A stretch of DNA of 64,000 bases from Eubacteriaceae bacterium (GCA_021770095.1 JAETRQ010000006.1:62001-126000), one strand, 5' to 3'; shown: positions 44,546 to 53,755, numbered from the stretch's first letter. A program made the numbers and translations. The notes: generated by a model from the sequence alone, not told the origin.

Positions 44546-47176
44546 ATGGAATGGACATCTTTAAATGATTTGAGAGAAAAATATCTTTCTTTTTTTGAAA
44601 GTAAAGGACATCTCAGACTCTCAAGTTTTTCTCTTGTGCCGAACGGAGACAAGAGTCTTCTTTTAATAAATTCAGGTATGGCACCTATGAAAAAATATTT
44701 TACAGGTGAGGTTACACCGCCAAGGAATCGTGTTACAACCTGTCAGAAGTGTATCCGTACACCGGATATTGAGAATGTCGGTAAAACTGCACGTCACGGC
44801 ACTTTTTTTGAGATGCTGGGCAATTTCTCTTTCGGTGATTATTTCAAAAAAGAAGCAACGGCATGGGCTTGGGAATTTTGTACCGAAGTACTTAAAATGC
44901 CGGTGGATAAACTCTATATCACAATTTATGAAGATGATGACGAAGCATTTGAAATATGGACGAAACAAAACGGTGTTGCACCTGACCATATTGTAAGACT
45001 TGGAAAAGAAGATAATTTCTGGGAGCATGGTTCAGGACCTTGCGGACCATGTTCTGAAATTCATTTTGACCGCGGTGAGAAATACGGCTGCGGCAAACCC
45101 GACTGCGGACCGGGATGCGAATGCGACAGATATGTAGAATTTTGGAACAATGTGTTCACCCAGTTTGATAATGACGGGAATAATAATTATACTCCGCTCG
45201 AACATCCAAATATTGATACAGGAATGGGTCTTGAAAGACTTGCATGTATCATGCAGGATGTTGACAATATTTTTGAAGTGGATACAGTTCAGAATATTAT
45301 GCGTAAAATCTCTGAGATTGCCGGTGTGAAATATCATGAGGACGATAAAAAAGATATTTCATTGCGTGTAATCACAGACCATATCCGTTCATCAACGTTT
45401 ATGATTGGTGACGGTGTAATACCATCAAATAACGGCAGAGGATATGTTCTTCGCCGCCTTATCCGCCGTGCTTGTCGTCATGGCAGACTTTTGGGCGTTA
45501 ATGAACCTTTTCTTTACAAAGTATGTGATACAGTAATCAAAGAGAATGAAACTGCTTATCCAGAGCTGAAGGATAAGGCTGAATTGATTAAAAAGGTTGT
45601 TCTTGCCGAAGAAGAATCTTTCGGTAAAACAATTGATGCAGGTCTTGCACTCCTTGATGAATATATTTCAAATATGGAGGGTAAAATTTTTTCTGGTGAA
45701 GATGCATTCAAACTGAATGATACGTACGGTTTCCCTCTCGATTTGACAAAAGATATTCTTGAGGAAAAAGGTATTACTGTTGATGAAGATAAGTTCAATG
45801 CACTTCTTGCGAATCAGAAAGCAACTGCCCGTGCAGCACGTAAGGATGCAGGTGCTGATGCTTGGAAGGGTGAAAGTGTTAAAATCAATGCGGACAAGAC
45901 TGAGTTTGTAGGGTATACAGATTTTGATTGTGATGCAACCGTACTTGCTATCATTAATTCTGATGGTGAACTTGTTGATATGCTCGGAGCAGATGAACAG
46001 GGAACGATTGTCCTTGATAAGACGCCGTTCTATGCTTTGTCAGGCGGTCAGGTCGGAGACAGTGGTGTAATTGAAAATGGCACTGATAATGTATTCCTTG
46101 TTGCAGATACATCAAAAAATGCAGATAGCATTTATCTCCATAGCGGAAATGTATCAAAAGGAATTATCAGTGTTGGTGATACTGTAAATGCAAGCATTAA
46201 TGCCAACAGACGTAAATCAATTATGCGCAATCATACTGCAGCGCATCTTCTTCAGGCGGCTCTCAGAGAAGTTTTAGGAACACATGTTGAACAGGCAGGA
46301 CAACTTGTTAATGAGTATGAGGTACGTTTTGACTTTACACACTTCAATCCTATGACTGCTGATGAGATTGTTAAAACAGAACTTCTTGTTAATGATTTTA
46401 TTATGAAAGCTCAAGATGTTATTATGCAGGAAATGCCGATTGAAGAAGCAAAGAAAATGGGTGCAATGATGCTCTTCGGTGAAAAATACGGTGATATTGT
46501 AAGAGTTGTTAAAGCAGGAGATTTTTCAACAGAATTCTGCGGCGGTACCCATGTTGATAACAGCGGAAAACTCGGTTTGTTCAAAATTATCAGTGAGTCC
46601 TCTGTGGCTGCCGGTGTTCGCAGAATCACTGCAGTAACCGGTTTAGGTCTTATGAATTATCTGAATACAAATGAGGCACTTGTTAAGTGTGCGGCATCTA
46701 TTCTTAAATCGGGTGATAATGATATTGAAGGTAAAATATCTGCTCTTATAACCGATAATAAAGAAAAGGATAAGGAAATTCAGCGTCTTAATGCTGAACT
46801 TACCAAGCTCAAGAGTGCAGATATGTTTGCAAAGCCAATAGCAGTCGGCTCTCTTGAACTGTATGTTGCCAAAGTAGATAACGCAACACCTGATGCCCTT
46901 CGCTCAATGGGTGATGATATTAAGGCAAAAGGTGATAATGTTATTGCTGTAATTGCAGGAACGAATGCTGACAAAGCGAATTTTGTTGCTGTATGCGGTA
47001 AAGATGCAATTGCAAGCGGTGTGAAGGCAGGAGACCTTGTCCGTGAAATTGCAAAACTTGCCGGTGGCGGCGGCGGCGGACGTCCTGACAGTGCTATGGC
47101 AGGAGCCAAAGATTTGACTAAAGTTGACAGTGCTCTTGCTGCTGTTGAAGAGACAGTTAAGTCTATGCTGAAATAA
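44546..47176 (+). CDS. alaS: Alanyl-tRNA synthetase
   Basis: Class II synthetase charging tRNA-Ala. The aminoacylation domain (FESKGHLRLSSFSLVP, RTPDIENVGKTARHGTFFEM) is followed by the editing domain (HTAAHLLQAALREVLG and CGGTHV zinc site) and the C-terminal C-Ala domain with GGGGGGRPDSAMAGA. At 876 residues it is full length. It is followed 19 bp later by the HIT protein gene, in a common Firmicutes order. Confidence 0.97.
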   Translation: MEWTSLNDLREKYLSFFESKGHLRLSSFSLVPNGDKSLLLINSGMAPMKKYFTGEVTPPRNRVTTCQKCIRTPDIENVGKTARHGTFFEMLGNFSFGDYFKKEATAWAWEFCTEVLKMPVDKLYITIYEDDDEAFEIWTKQNGVAPDHIVRLGKEDNFWEHGSGPCGPCSEIHFDRGEKYGCGKPDCGPGCECDRYVEFWNNVFTQFDNDGNNNYTPLEHPNIDTGMGLERLACIMQDVDNIFEVDTVQNIMRKISEIAGVKYHEDDKKDISLRVITDHIRSSTFMIGDGVIPSNNGRGYVLRRLIRRACRHGRLLGVNEPFLYKVCDTVIKENETAYPELKDKAELIKKVVLAEEESFGKTIDAGLALLDEYISNMEGKIFSGEDAFKLNDTYGFPLDLTKDILEEKGITVDEDKFNALLANQKATARAARKDAGADAWKGESVKINADKTEFVGYTDFDCDATVLAIINSDGELVDMLGADEQGTIVLDKTPFYALSGGQVGDSGVIENGTDNVFLVADTSKNADSIYLHSGNVSKGIISVGDTVNASINANRRKSIMRNHTAAHLLQAALREVLGTHVEQAGQLVNEYEVRFDFTHFNPMTADEIVKTELLVNDFIMKAQDVIMQEMPIEEAKKMGAMMLFGEKYGDIVRVVKAGDFSTEFCGGTHVDNSGKLGLFKIISESSVAAGVRRITAVTGLGLMNYLNTNEALVKCAASILKSGDNDIEGKISALITDNKEKDKEIQRLNAELTKLKSADMFAKPIAVGSLELYVAKVDNATPDALRSMGDDIKAKGDNVIAVIAGTNADKANFVAVCGKDAIASGVKAGDLVREIAKLAGGGGGGRPDSAMAGAKDLTKVDSALAAVEETVKSMLK

Positions 47177-47195
47177 TAAAGCGAGGTTAAAACAT

Positions 47196-47528
47196 ATGTG
47201 TATTTTTTGCGAGATAATTGCCGGTAATATTCCTTCAACAAAAGTGTATGAAGATGATAAAATTCTGGCTTTTAAAGATATTAATCCTGTTGCACCTGTT
47301 CATATTATTGTTGTGCCTAAAGTGCACATTGAGTCGGCAAATGATGTCAACAGTCAAAACAGTGATGTTATTTCTGCTATATTTGAAAAAATCCCTGAGA
47401 TTGCCAAATCACAGGGGATTGATTCATACAGAATTATTAACAACTGTGGTGATGATGCAGGACAGACAGTGAAACATCTTCATTTTCATATAATCGGCGG
47501 TCTTGAAATGGGAGAAAAAATATTATGA
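47196..47528 (+). CDS. HIT-family nucleotide hydrolase (HinT-like)
   Basis: A 110-residue histidine triad protein that hydrolyses adenosine phosphoramidates. It starts CIFCEIIAGNIPSTKVYEDD and ends with the HLHFHIIGG triad; the Cys pair may bind zinc. It overlaps the next gene by ATGA. Linked to alaS, where it could clear aminoacyl-adenylate by-products. Confidence 0.93.
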   Translation: MCIFCEIIAGNIPSTKVYEDDKILAFKDINPVAPVHIIVVPKVHIESANDVNSQNSDVISAIFEKIPEIAKSQGIDSYRIINNCGDDAGQTVKHLHFHIIGGLEMGEKIL

Positions 47529-48067
47529 GTGAGGAATTTTATACTTTAAAAATTGCGGGTGTTGAACGTCAGTTAAAAAAATTTGCCGTTTCAGACAGTC
47601 TTGATATTGCGGCTTTTATTCTTTTTGGTGATGTTGAACTTACTGAAGCATGTGCAAAAGCATTGCTTGATAAAGTACCTGAATTTGATTACATAGTCAC
47701 ACCTGAAGCAAAATCCATTCCGCTGGCTTATGAGATGAGTAAAATTTCAGGCAAAAAGTATATTGTTGCACGCAAGGGCGTAAAGGTTTATATGGATAAT
47801 CCTGTTGAATATACCGTAAGAAGTATAACTACTCAGAAGGAACAGACGCTTTATCTCGGTCATGAAGATGGTGATTTGTTGAAAGATAAAAAAGTGCTTA
47901 TCCTTGATGATGTAATTTCAACAGGGGAGAGCTTAAAGGCTGTTATCGGTCTTGTTGAAGCATTCGGCGGTGAAATTGTTGCCTCATGTGCGCCTCTTGC
48001 CGAAGGTGATGCTGCAGAGAGAGAGGATATTGTATTTTTGGAGAAACTGCCGCTCTTCTTCAAATAA
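47525..48067 (+). CDS. Purine phosphoribosyltransferase family protein
   Basis: Type I phosphoribosyltransferase with the PRPP loop VLILDDVISTGES at residues of about 120-132 and an APT/XPT-like N-terminal region (YIVTPEAKSIPLAYEMS). Most likely adenine or xanthine phosphoribosyltransferase-like salvage, but the base specificity cannot be read by eye. Length 180 is normal for APT. It is coupled to the HIT gene by a 4-bp overlap. Confidence 0.82.
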   Translation: MSEEFYTLKIAGVERQLKKFAVSDSLDIAAFILFGDVELTEACAKALLDKVPEFDYIVTPEAKSIPLAYEMSKISGKKYIVARKGVKVYMDNPVEYTVRSITTQKEQTLYLGHEDGDLLKDKKVLILDDVISTGESLKAVIGLVEAFGGEIVASCAPLAEGDAAEREDIVFLEKLPLFFK

Positions 48068-48101
48068 AAACTTAATTATAAATTATTAAAAATGAATTTT
48101 T

Positions 48102-48140
48102 ACCCAAAAGTTGCAAATAATACTTTTGGGTGATTTTTTT
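48102..48140 (+). terminator. Terminator overlapping the ldh start
   Basis: Perfect 10-bp stem ACCCAAAAGT / ACTTTTGGGT with a 10-nt loop, followed by GA and seven T. The 3' arm contains the only ribosome-binding site of ldh (GGGTGA), and the T-run overlaps its TTG start codon. Confidence 0.82.
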
Positions 48141-49086
48141 GCTGAATGATAATAAGAAAGTAGTTATTGTCGGTGTAGGTATGGTTGGCATGAGTTATGC
48201 CTATGCTTTACTTAATCAGAATATTTGTGATGAATTGGTACTTGTTGATATTGATGTCCACAGAGCAAGAGGAGAGGCTATGGATTTGTGTCACGGTCTG
48301 CCGTTTGCACCGAGTTCTATGAAAATAAAAGCAGGTGATTATTCAGACTGCTCCGATGCAGATGTTGTTGTGATTGCGGCAGGAGCAGCACAGGCAGAAG
48401 GTGAAAGCCGACGTGATTTGCTTGAAAAAAATTATAAAGTTTTTCGGACCATTGTCCAGCCTATTGTTTCAAGCGGATTTAACGGTGTTTTTCTGGTTGC
48501 ATCTAATCCTGTTGACATTATGACACATATCGTATATACGCTTTCAGGATTTCCGTCAGGCAGAGTATTGGGTTCAGGGACTACTTTGGACTCAGCAAGG
48601 TTAAGACATATGATTAGTGATTACTTCAGAATTAATCCAAGAAATGTTCATGCCTATGTTATCGGTGAGCATGGCGACAGTGAATTTGTGGCTTGGAGCA
48701 ATGCTGCAATTTCTGTCAATCCTTTATCTGAACTGGAGAATAAATATCCGGATTTAATGCACGATATGAACAGAATTGCGGTTGATGTGCGTCAGTCAGC
48801 ATATGATATTATCAAGTCAAAGGGTGCAACTTATTATGGTATCGGTATGGTACTGGCAAGATTAACTCGTGCAATTTTGTTTGATGAAAATTCTATTTTC
48901 ACTGTATCAACGTATCTAAAAGGTGAATATGGTGAAAAAGGCATATTTGTCGGTGTCCCGTCAGTTGTTAACAGAAACGGTGTTCGTGAAGTTTATCAGA
49001 TGCAGCTGAATGAAAGCGAAAAAAAGAAATTCAAACATTCCTGCAAAATAATTCATGATATGAAAAAAGAGATTGGAATTGATTAG
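48139..49086 (+). CDS. ldh: L-lactate dehydrogenase
   Basis: Reduces pyruvate to L-lactate with NADH. It belongs to the LDH/MDH superfamily: NAD motif VVIVGVGMVGMSYAYAL, catalytic His in GEHGDSEF, and a Gln in the specificity loop (AQAEGESRRDL), which favours lactate over malate. About 315 residues. No ATG is available; TTG 48139 is spaced 5 bp from GGGTGA, and GTG 48130 is an alternative lying inside that site. The start is buried in a terminator hairpin, which suggests attenuation or translational control. Rex, its usual repressor, is encoded 0.7 kb downstream on the other strand. Confidence 0.9.
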   Translation: MLNDNKKVVIVGVGMVGMSYAYALLNQNICDELVLVDIDVHRARGEAMDLCHGLPFAPSSMKIKAGDYSDCSDADVVVIAAGAAQAEGESRRDLLEKNYKVFRTIVQPIVSSGFNGVFLVASNPVDIMTHIVYTLSGFPSGRVLGSGTTLDSARLRHMISDYFRINPRNVHAYVIGEHGDSEFVAWSNAAISVNPLSELENKYPDLMHDMNRIAVDVRQSAYDIIKSKGATYYGIGMVLARLTRAILFDENSIFTVSTYLKGEYGEKGIFVGVPSVVNRNGVREVYQMQLNESEKKKFKHSCKIIHDMKKEIGID

Positions 49087-49102
49087 TTCCAATCTCTTTT
49101 TT
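49063..49102. terminator. Bidirectional terminator between ldh and the acn-icd-rex operon
   Basis: Perfect 16-bp stem AAAAAAGAGATTGGAA with an 8-nt loop that contains the ldh stop codon; T-runs on both strands. Confidence 0.92.
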
Positions 49103-49123
49103 GTTGATTTTTATTAATTTTGC

Positions 49124-49810
49124 TTATTCATTGTTTTCCATTACATATGTACCGTCAGACATAACGGCAATAGCATATTTGCCGTATTTATAGTACTTTT
49201 TAATTGTATTGGTAAAGTTGAGATAATCGCTTACAGTGTAATTCTTACCATTGATTTTTCTCACTTTGTTATTATCACAGCAGACATAAATATCATTGTC
49301 ATCATAACAAATATGGGTAGGGTTTATAAAAGTATTTGCGTCAATTCCGCCAATCCTTAAATCAACTTTCATATTCTGGCAGGAATATCTGATTACACAA
49401 TTTTCTCCGCTGCATATACTCCAGAAGTATTTTCCTTCAAGTGCCATACAACTGATTGGTTTTTCGTGATAATCAAATGTACCGCTCCAACTGATTTCAC
49501 CGTCTCTGTCAAATATTCCGGCTTCACCGTTAGGATATATTGCAAGCACTCTTCTGTCATATAATACGGATGCTTCACACTGCACAAAGTTAGGTATTAT
49601 CTCGCTGATTCTTTTGAAATTGCCTCCGAATTTTCTCAATAAATAAGCACTTTTTGTCGACAAATCAATGCTCTTGTTCACAAAGTCAACAACAGAGTAC
49701 TGTACCTTGTATTGCGTCGGATTGGCAAGTGGTATCTTCTCAACAATAATTGCAGAAGTGTCACTGTATTTTACAACATCAACAATATCTTTATTTGTGA
49801 TTAACTGCAC
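49124..49810 (-). CDS. Unknown protein, propeller-like, coupled to rex
   Basis: A 228-residue protein without signal peptide or membrane segment. Recurrent short beta-rich units (LAIYPNGEAGIFDRDGEISW, ISCMALEGKYFWSIC, THICYDDNDIYVCCDNNKV) suggest a partial beta-propeller. I do not recognise a family. It starts at GTG 49810, with AAGGAGG inside the end of rex and only 4 bp after the rex stop, so it is translated with rex. Function unknown, but the operon position hints at redox or energy metabolism. Confidence 0.62.
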   Translation of the reverse strand: MQLITNKDIVDVVKYSDTSAIIVEKIPLANPTQYKVQYSVVDFVNKSIDLSTKSAYLLRKFGGNFKRISEIIPNFVQCEASVLYDRRVLAIYPNGEAGIFDRDGEISWSGTFDYHEKPISCMALEGKYFWSICSGENCVIRYSCQNMKVDLRIGGIDANTFINPTHICYDDNDIYVCCDNNKVRKINGKNYTVSDYLNFTNTIKKYYKYGKYAIAVMSDGTYVMENNE

Positions 49811-49814
49811 GCAT

Positions 49815-50459
49815 TTATACCTCCTTGTCAGATAATGTATTTGTCAGATAACCAAGAGTCAAAAGGCTGTCTGTCAAATGCACATTCTCAACAAGTACTT
49901 CAGGATGAGCCATCGCTATATCAAAGTTTGAAAAATTCCAAAAACTTTTTATTCCCACTTTTACAAGCAGGTCGGTAATTTCTCTCATATCTGTTGATGG
50001 AATACAAGTTACTGCACAAGTCGGTTCGTTGTCAATGCAGAAATTTTCAAGATAATTAATATTTCTGATTGGAATACCTTTTATCATATTGCCGCAAAGT
50101 GCTTCATTTTTATCAAAAATGCCTATGAGTTTAAATCCGCTGTTTTTTGAAAAAATCTTATTGGTAACTGCTTTGCCAAGATTACCTGCACCGATGAGTA
50201 TGGTTTTTATCTCTTTATTCACACAGAGAATTTCACCGATTTTGCTGTGAAGTTCGGGTACATTATAACCATATCCCTGTTGACCGAAACCGCCGAAACA
50301 GTTAAAATCATGCCTGATTTGTGAAGCGGTCAAGCCCATTCGTGCAGCAAGTTCTTTTGAACTTATTCTCACAATTCCGTTTTCCTTGAGTGATTGCAGA
50401 AAACGATAATAGCGTGGTAATCTTTTTATAACAGATATTGAAATATCATCCTTAGCCAC
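49815..50459 (-). CDS. rex: Redox-sensing transcriptional repressor Rex
   Basis: Represses fermentation genes when NADH is low and lets go when NADH rises. The N-terminal winged helix includes SVIKRLPRYYRFLQSL and RISSKELAARMGLTASQIRHD, which reads DNA; the Rossmann domain has ILIGAGNLGKAV. Length 214 is normal. It is the third gene of acn-icd-rex, 12 bp after icd. The window contains Rex-like palindromes at 53621 and at 62517-62556, so it may control its own operon and the E2-like gene. Confidence 0.95.
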   Translation of the reverse strand: MAKDDISISVIKRLPRYYRFLQSLKENGIVRISSKELAARMGLTASQIRHDFNCFGGFGQQGYGYNVPELHSKIGEILCVNKEIKTILIGAGNLGKAVTNKIFSKNSGFKLIGIFDKNEALCGNMIKGIPIRNINYLENFCIDNEPTCAVTCIPSTDMREITDLLVKVGIKSFWNFSNFDIAMAHPEVLVENVHLTDSLLTLGYLTNTLSDKEV

Positions 50460-50471
50460 AATAATCTCTCC

Positions 50472-51647
50472 CTATTTTGTCATTTGGGTGATTGTATCCA
50501 TTACATAATCACCAAACTCACTGCAGGTACATCCATCACTTCTGCCTGTAATTGTAAGTTTCTTCTCTTCAAACATACATTTATCCAGTGCTGCTTCGAG
50601 TGCATTTGCCTCGTCCTGATAACCAATATGTGAAAGGAGCATTACAGATGCTCTGAGCATTGAGCATGGGTCAGCATACTGACCTCTGCCTTCTTTAATC
50701 ATTCTTGGTGCAGAGCCGTGAATTGCCTCAAACATTGCATATTTTTTACCGATATTTGCTGAACCGGCAGTGCCGACACCGCCTTGGAATTCTGCAGCCT
50801 CATCCGTAATGATGTCACCATAAAGATTAGGAAGTACAAATACTTTGAAGTCTCTTCTTCTCATTGGGTCAATCAGTTTTGCTGTTGTAATATCAACATA
50901 CCAGTCATCTGTAACAATATCAGGGTATTCAGCACCGATTTTTTGTGCTGTTTTAAGGAATTTGCCGTCAGTTGTTTTGATAATATTAGCCTTTGTTATG
51001 ATTGAAACTTTGCCTTTATTGTTCTTCTTTGCATATTCATAAGCAAGGCGAGCAATCCTTTCACAGCCTTCCTGTGTGGCTACTGTGAAGTCAACAGCAA
51101 GATCATCCGTGATGTTAACACCGTGTGAGCCAACTGCATATCCGCCTTCGGTATTTTCTCTGAAGAATGTCCAGTCAATGCCTTCTTCAGGAACTTTTAC
51201 CGGTCTCATGTTAGCAAAAAGGTCAAGTTCTTTTCTCATTGCAACATTTGCTGATTCTACATTTGGCCATGGGTCTCCTGCTCTCGGTGTAGTTGTAGGA
51301 CCTTTGAGGATAACGTGGCAAGCCTTGAGTTCTTCAAGTACATCATCAGGAATTGCTTTGTTGCAAGCTGCACGATTTTCAATAGTAAGTCCGTCAATTT
51401 CTTTGAAAGTTACTTTTCCCTTTGCAACTTCATCTTTAAGCAAAAATGCAAGTACGCGTTCACTTTCTTTTGTAATAACAGGACCGATTCCGTCACCGCC
51501 GCAGATACCGATAACGATTGTATCAAGTGCCTCATAATCCGTAAAGTCTTTGTCTTCTTTAATTTTCTTTGCACGGGCAAGCTGTGATTCCATAAGTGAA
51601 CGGAATTTTTCAACTGCTTCGTCAAGAATTTGTTTTTCGTCAGCCAT
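50472..51647 (-). CDS. icd: Isocitrate dehydrogenase
   Basis: Oxidises isocitrate to 2-oxoglutarate, the step giving glutamate precursor. It belongs to the isocitrate/isopropylmalate dehydrogenase family: GICGGDGIGPVITKE near the N-terminus, substrate loop FFRENTEGGYA and NLYGDIITDEAAEFQGGVG (metal-binding Asp). An N-terminal extension of about 40 residues is present; 391 residues in total. Cofactor (NAD or NADP) is not clear by eye. It is 16 bp after aconitase, 12 bp before rex. Confidence 0.92.
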   Translation of the reverse strand: MADEKQILDEAVEKFRSLMESQLARAKKIKEDKDFTDYEALDTIVIGICGGDGIGPVITKESERVLAFLLKDEVAKGKVTFKEIDGLTIENRAACNKAIPDDVLEELKACHVILKGPTTTPRAGDPWPNVESANVAMRKELDLFANMRPVKVPEEGIDWTFFRENTEGGYAVGSHGVNITDDLAVDFTVATQEGCERIARLAYEYAKKNNKGKVSIITKANIIKTTDGKFLKTAQKIGAEYPDIVTDDWYVDITTAKLIDPMRRRDFKVFVLPNLYGDIITDEAAEFQGGVGTAGSANIGKKYAMFEAIHGSAPRMIKEGRGQYADPCSMLRASVMLLSHIGYQDEANALEAALDKCMFEEKKLTITGRSDGCTCSEFGDYVMDTITQMTK

Positions 51648-51663
51648 AATATCTCTCCTTTGT

Positions 51664-53601
51664 TTATTTATTCATTTCTCTTGTATAGTCCAGCAATCCG
51701 CCGCAGATGAGCATTGCTCTCTGTCTGTCTGAAAGGTGAGATGAATCAAGTTCATATTCTTCTCCCTTAGTGATGTTCTTGAGTACAACGGATTCTTTAT
51801 TTTCAATAGCATTTTTAATGTTAGGCAATGCAAGTTCATCCATCTGGTCAATCTTGTCATAATCTTCTTCGTTTTTGAAAGTGAATGGAAGAATACCTGC
51901 ATTAACAAGGTTAGCAATATGGATACGTGCAAAACTCTTTGTGATAACTGCCTTAACGCCGAGATAAAGCGGAGCAAGTGCAGCATGTTCTCTTGAAGAA
52001 CCCTGTCCGTAGTTTGAACCGCCGATAATGATACCTTTACCTTCAGCCTTAATTCTTTCAGGGAATGTTTCATCACAGACTGTGAAGCAATGCTCAGAAA
52101 TTTTCGGAATATTAGATCTGAGAGGTAAGATTTTAGCACCTGCCGGCATAATATGGTCAGTTGTAATATTATCACCGACTTTCAAAATTGCTTTTGCAGT
52201 AATTTCTTCCGGCAGCGGTGCGGTTTCCGGGAAAGGTTTGATGTTTGGTCCGCGGAGTACTTCAACATCTTTTGCCTCTTCAGGAGAAGCAGGAGGCTCA
52301 ATCATATTGTCGTTGACGATGAATTTTTCAGGCATTTCAACAACCGGTGCTTCGCCAAGTTCTCTTGGGTCTGTAAGATAACCTGTAAGAGCAGATGCAG
52401 CTGCAACTTCGGGCGAAACAAGATAAATGCCTGCATCTTTTGTGCCTGAACGTCCTTCAAAGTTTCTGTTGAATGTTCTCAGCGAAACACCTGCTGAATT
52501 CGGAGATTGTCCCATACCAATACAAGGACCGCATGCTGATTCGAGAATTCTTGCACCTGCACTGATCATATCTGACAATGCACCGTTAAGAGCAAGCATA
52601 TTGAGAACCTGCTTTGAACCCGGAGCAATACAAAGTGAAACAGACGGGTCAATTGTCTTGCCTTTAAGGATAGCAGCAACTTTCATCATATCAACAAATG
52701 AAGAGTTTGTGCAAGAACCGATTGCAACCTGATCAACTTTGATTTTGCCGATTTCTTCAGTAGTTTTAACTCTGTCAGGCATATGAGGACATGCAGCCAT
52801 AGGTGTAAGTGAGCAAAGGTCAATATCAATTACTTCGTCATAAACAGCATCAGCGTCAGGAAGAATTTCTGTCCAGTCATTTTCACGTCCCTGTGCTTTA
52901 AGAAATGCAAGTGTAATTTCATCTGACGGGAAGATAGAGGTTGTTGCGCCGAGTTCTGCACCCATATTTGTAATGGTTGCTCTTTCGGGAACAGAAAGTG
53001 TTTTTACGCCTTCTCCGCCGTATTCAATGATTTTGCCTACGCCGCCCTTTACACTCATAATTCTGAGTACTTCAAGGATAACATCTTTGGCTGATACCCA
53101 GGGTTTTAAATATCCTGTAAGATTAATTCTTGTCATTTTCGGCATTGGAATATAATATGTACCGCCGCCCATTGCAACTGCAACGTCAAGTCCGCCTGAA
53201 CCCATTGCGAGCATACAGATACCGCCGCCTGTCGGTGTGTGGCTGTCTGAACCGATTAAGGTTTTTCCGGGGATACCAAATCTTTCAAGGTGTACCTGAT
53301 GGCAGATGCCGTTACCCGGTCGGCTGAAATAAATGCCGTGCTTCTTTGTTACACTTTGGATATAACGGTGGTCATCCGCATTTTCAAAACCTGTCTGAAG
53401 CGTGTTATGGTCAATATAAGCAACTGATTTTTCAGTTTTAACCCGATCAACACCCATTGCTTCAAATTCAAGATAAGCCATTGTTCCTGTTGCATCCTGC
53501 GTAAGTGTCTGGTCAATTTTAAGTCCGATTTCGGTACCTACGACCATTTCTCCTTCAACAAGGTGGGATTTAATAAGTTTTTGTGCTAAAGTAAGTCCCA
53601 T
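51664..53601 (-). CDS. acnA: Aconitate hydratase
   Basis: [4Fe-4S] enzyme isomerising citrate to isocitrate. Cluster ligands are in GSCTNSSF and ESACGPCIGMGQSP; the C-terminal swivel domain has GGSNYGQGSSREHAALAP. The length of 645 residues matches the short (mitochondrial-like) aconitase of Clostridia. First gene of the acn-icd-rex operon with its own promoter. No citrate synthase is in the window. The oxidative half-pathway to 2-oxoglutarate is therefore controlled together with the redox repressor. Confidence 0.93.
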   Translation of the reverse strand: MGLTLAQKLIKSHLVEGEMVVGTEIGLKIDQTLTQDATGTMAYLEFEAMGVDRVKTEKSVAYIDHNTLQTGFENADDHRYIQSVTKKHGIYFSRPGNGICHQVHLERFGIPGKTLIGSDSHTPTGGGICMLAMGSGGLDVAVAMGGGTYYIPMPKMTRINLTGYLKPWVSAKDVILEVLRIMSVKGGVGKIIEYGGEGVKTLSVPERATITNMGAELGATTSIFPSDEITLAFLKAQGRENDWTEILPDADAVYDEVIDIDLCSLTPMAACPHMPDRVKTTEEIGKIKVDQVAIGSCTNSSFVDMMKVAAILKGKTIDPSVSLCIAPGSKQVLNMLALNGALSDMISAGARILESACGPCIGMGQSPNSAGVSLRTFNRNFEGRSGTKDAGIYLVSPEVAAASALTGYLTDPRELGEAPVVEMPEKFIVNDNMIEPPASPEEAKDVEVLRGPNIKPFPETAPLPEEITAKAILKVGDNITTDHIMPAGAKILPLRSNIPKISEHCFTVCDETFPERIKAEGKGIIIGGSNYGQGSSREHAALAPLYLGVKAVITKSFARIHIANLVNAGILPFTFKNEEDYDKIDQMDELALPNIKNAIENKESVVLKNITKGEEYELDSSHLSDRQRAMLICGGLLDYTREMNK

Positions 53602-53620
53602 TGATAAAAAATCCTCCTAA

Positions 53621-53639
53621 TTGTTTATAATTTTAACAA
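53621..53639 (-). promoter_or_regulatory. Rex-like palindrome at the acn start site
   Basis: TTGTTTATAATTTTAACAA has TTGTT and AACAA ends as in the clostridial Rex site TTGTTAA-N4-TTAACAA, but the spacing is one base longer. It covers the predicted transcription start of acn. Confidence 0.4.
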
Positions 53640-53644
53640 AGAAT

Positions 53645-53673
53645 ATTTTATTACAAAAGCATTTTGCTGTCAA
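53645..53673 (-). promoter_or_regulatory. Sigma-A promoter of acn-icd-rex
   Basis: On the minus strand TTGACA (53668-53673), 17-bp spacer and TAAAAT (53645-53650). Transcription would start near 53638. Confidence 0.7.
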
Positions 53674-53726
53674 CCAATATTACAGAAATGTAATATAATT
53701 TAAAATTACTTAATTTAATCTATATA

Positions 53727-53755
53727 TTGAAATAACATCATACTTATGCTAAAAT
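53727..53755 (+). promoter_or_regulatory. Promoter of tepA operon
   Basis: TTGAAA (53727-53732), 17-bp spacer, TAAAAT with extended TG (53750-53755). About 45 nt before the tepA start. Confidence 0.6.

Noticed and set aside
48072-48089. A+T-rich palindrome TTAATTATAAATTATTAA upstream of ldh as a Rex site
   Set aside because: It lacks the TTGT/ACAA ends of the Rex consensus; it is probably just A+T-rich spacer.
51076-51537. 153-residue plus-strand frame opposite icd
   Set aside because: It lies fully antisense to icd, a clear gene.
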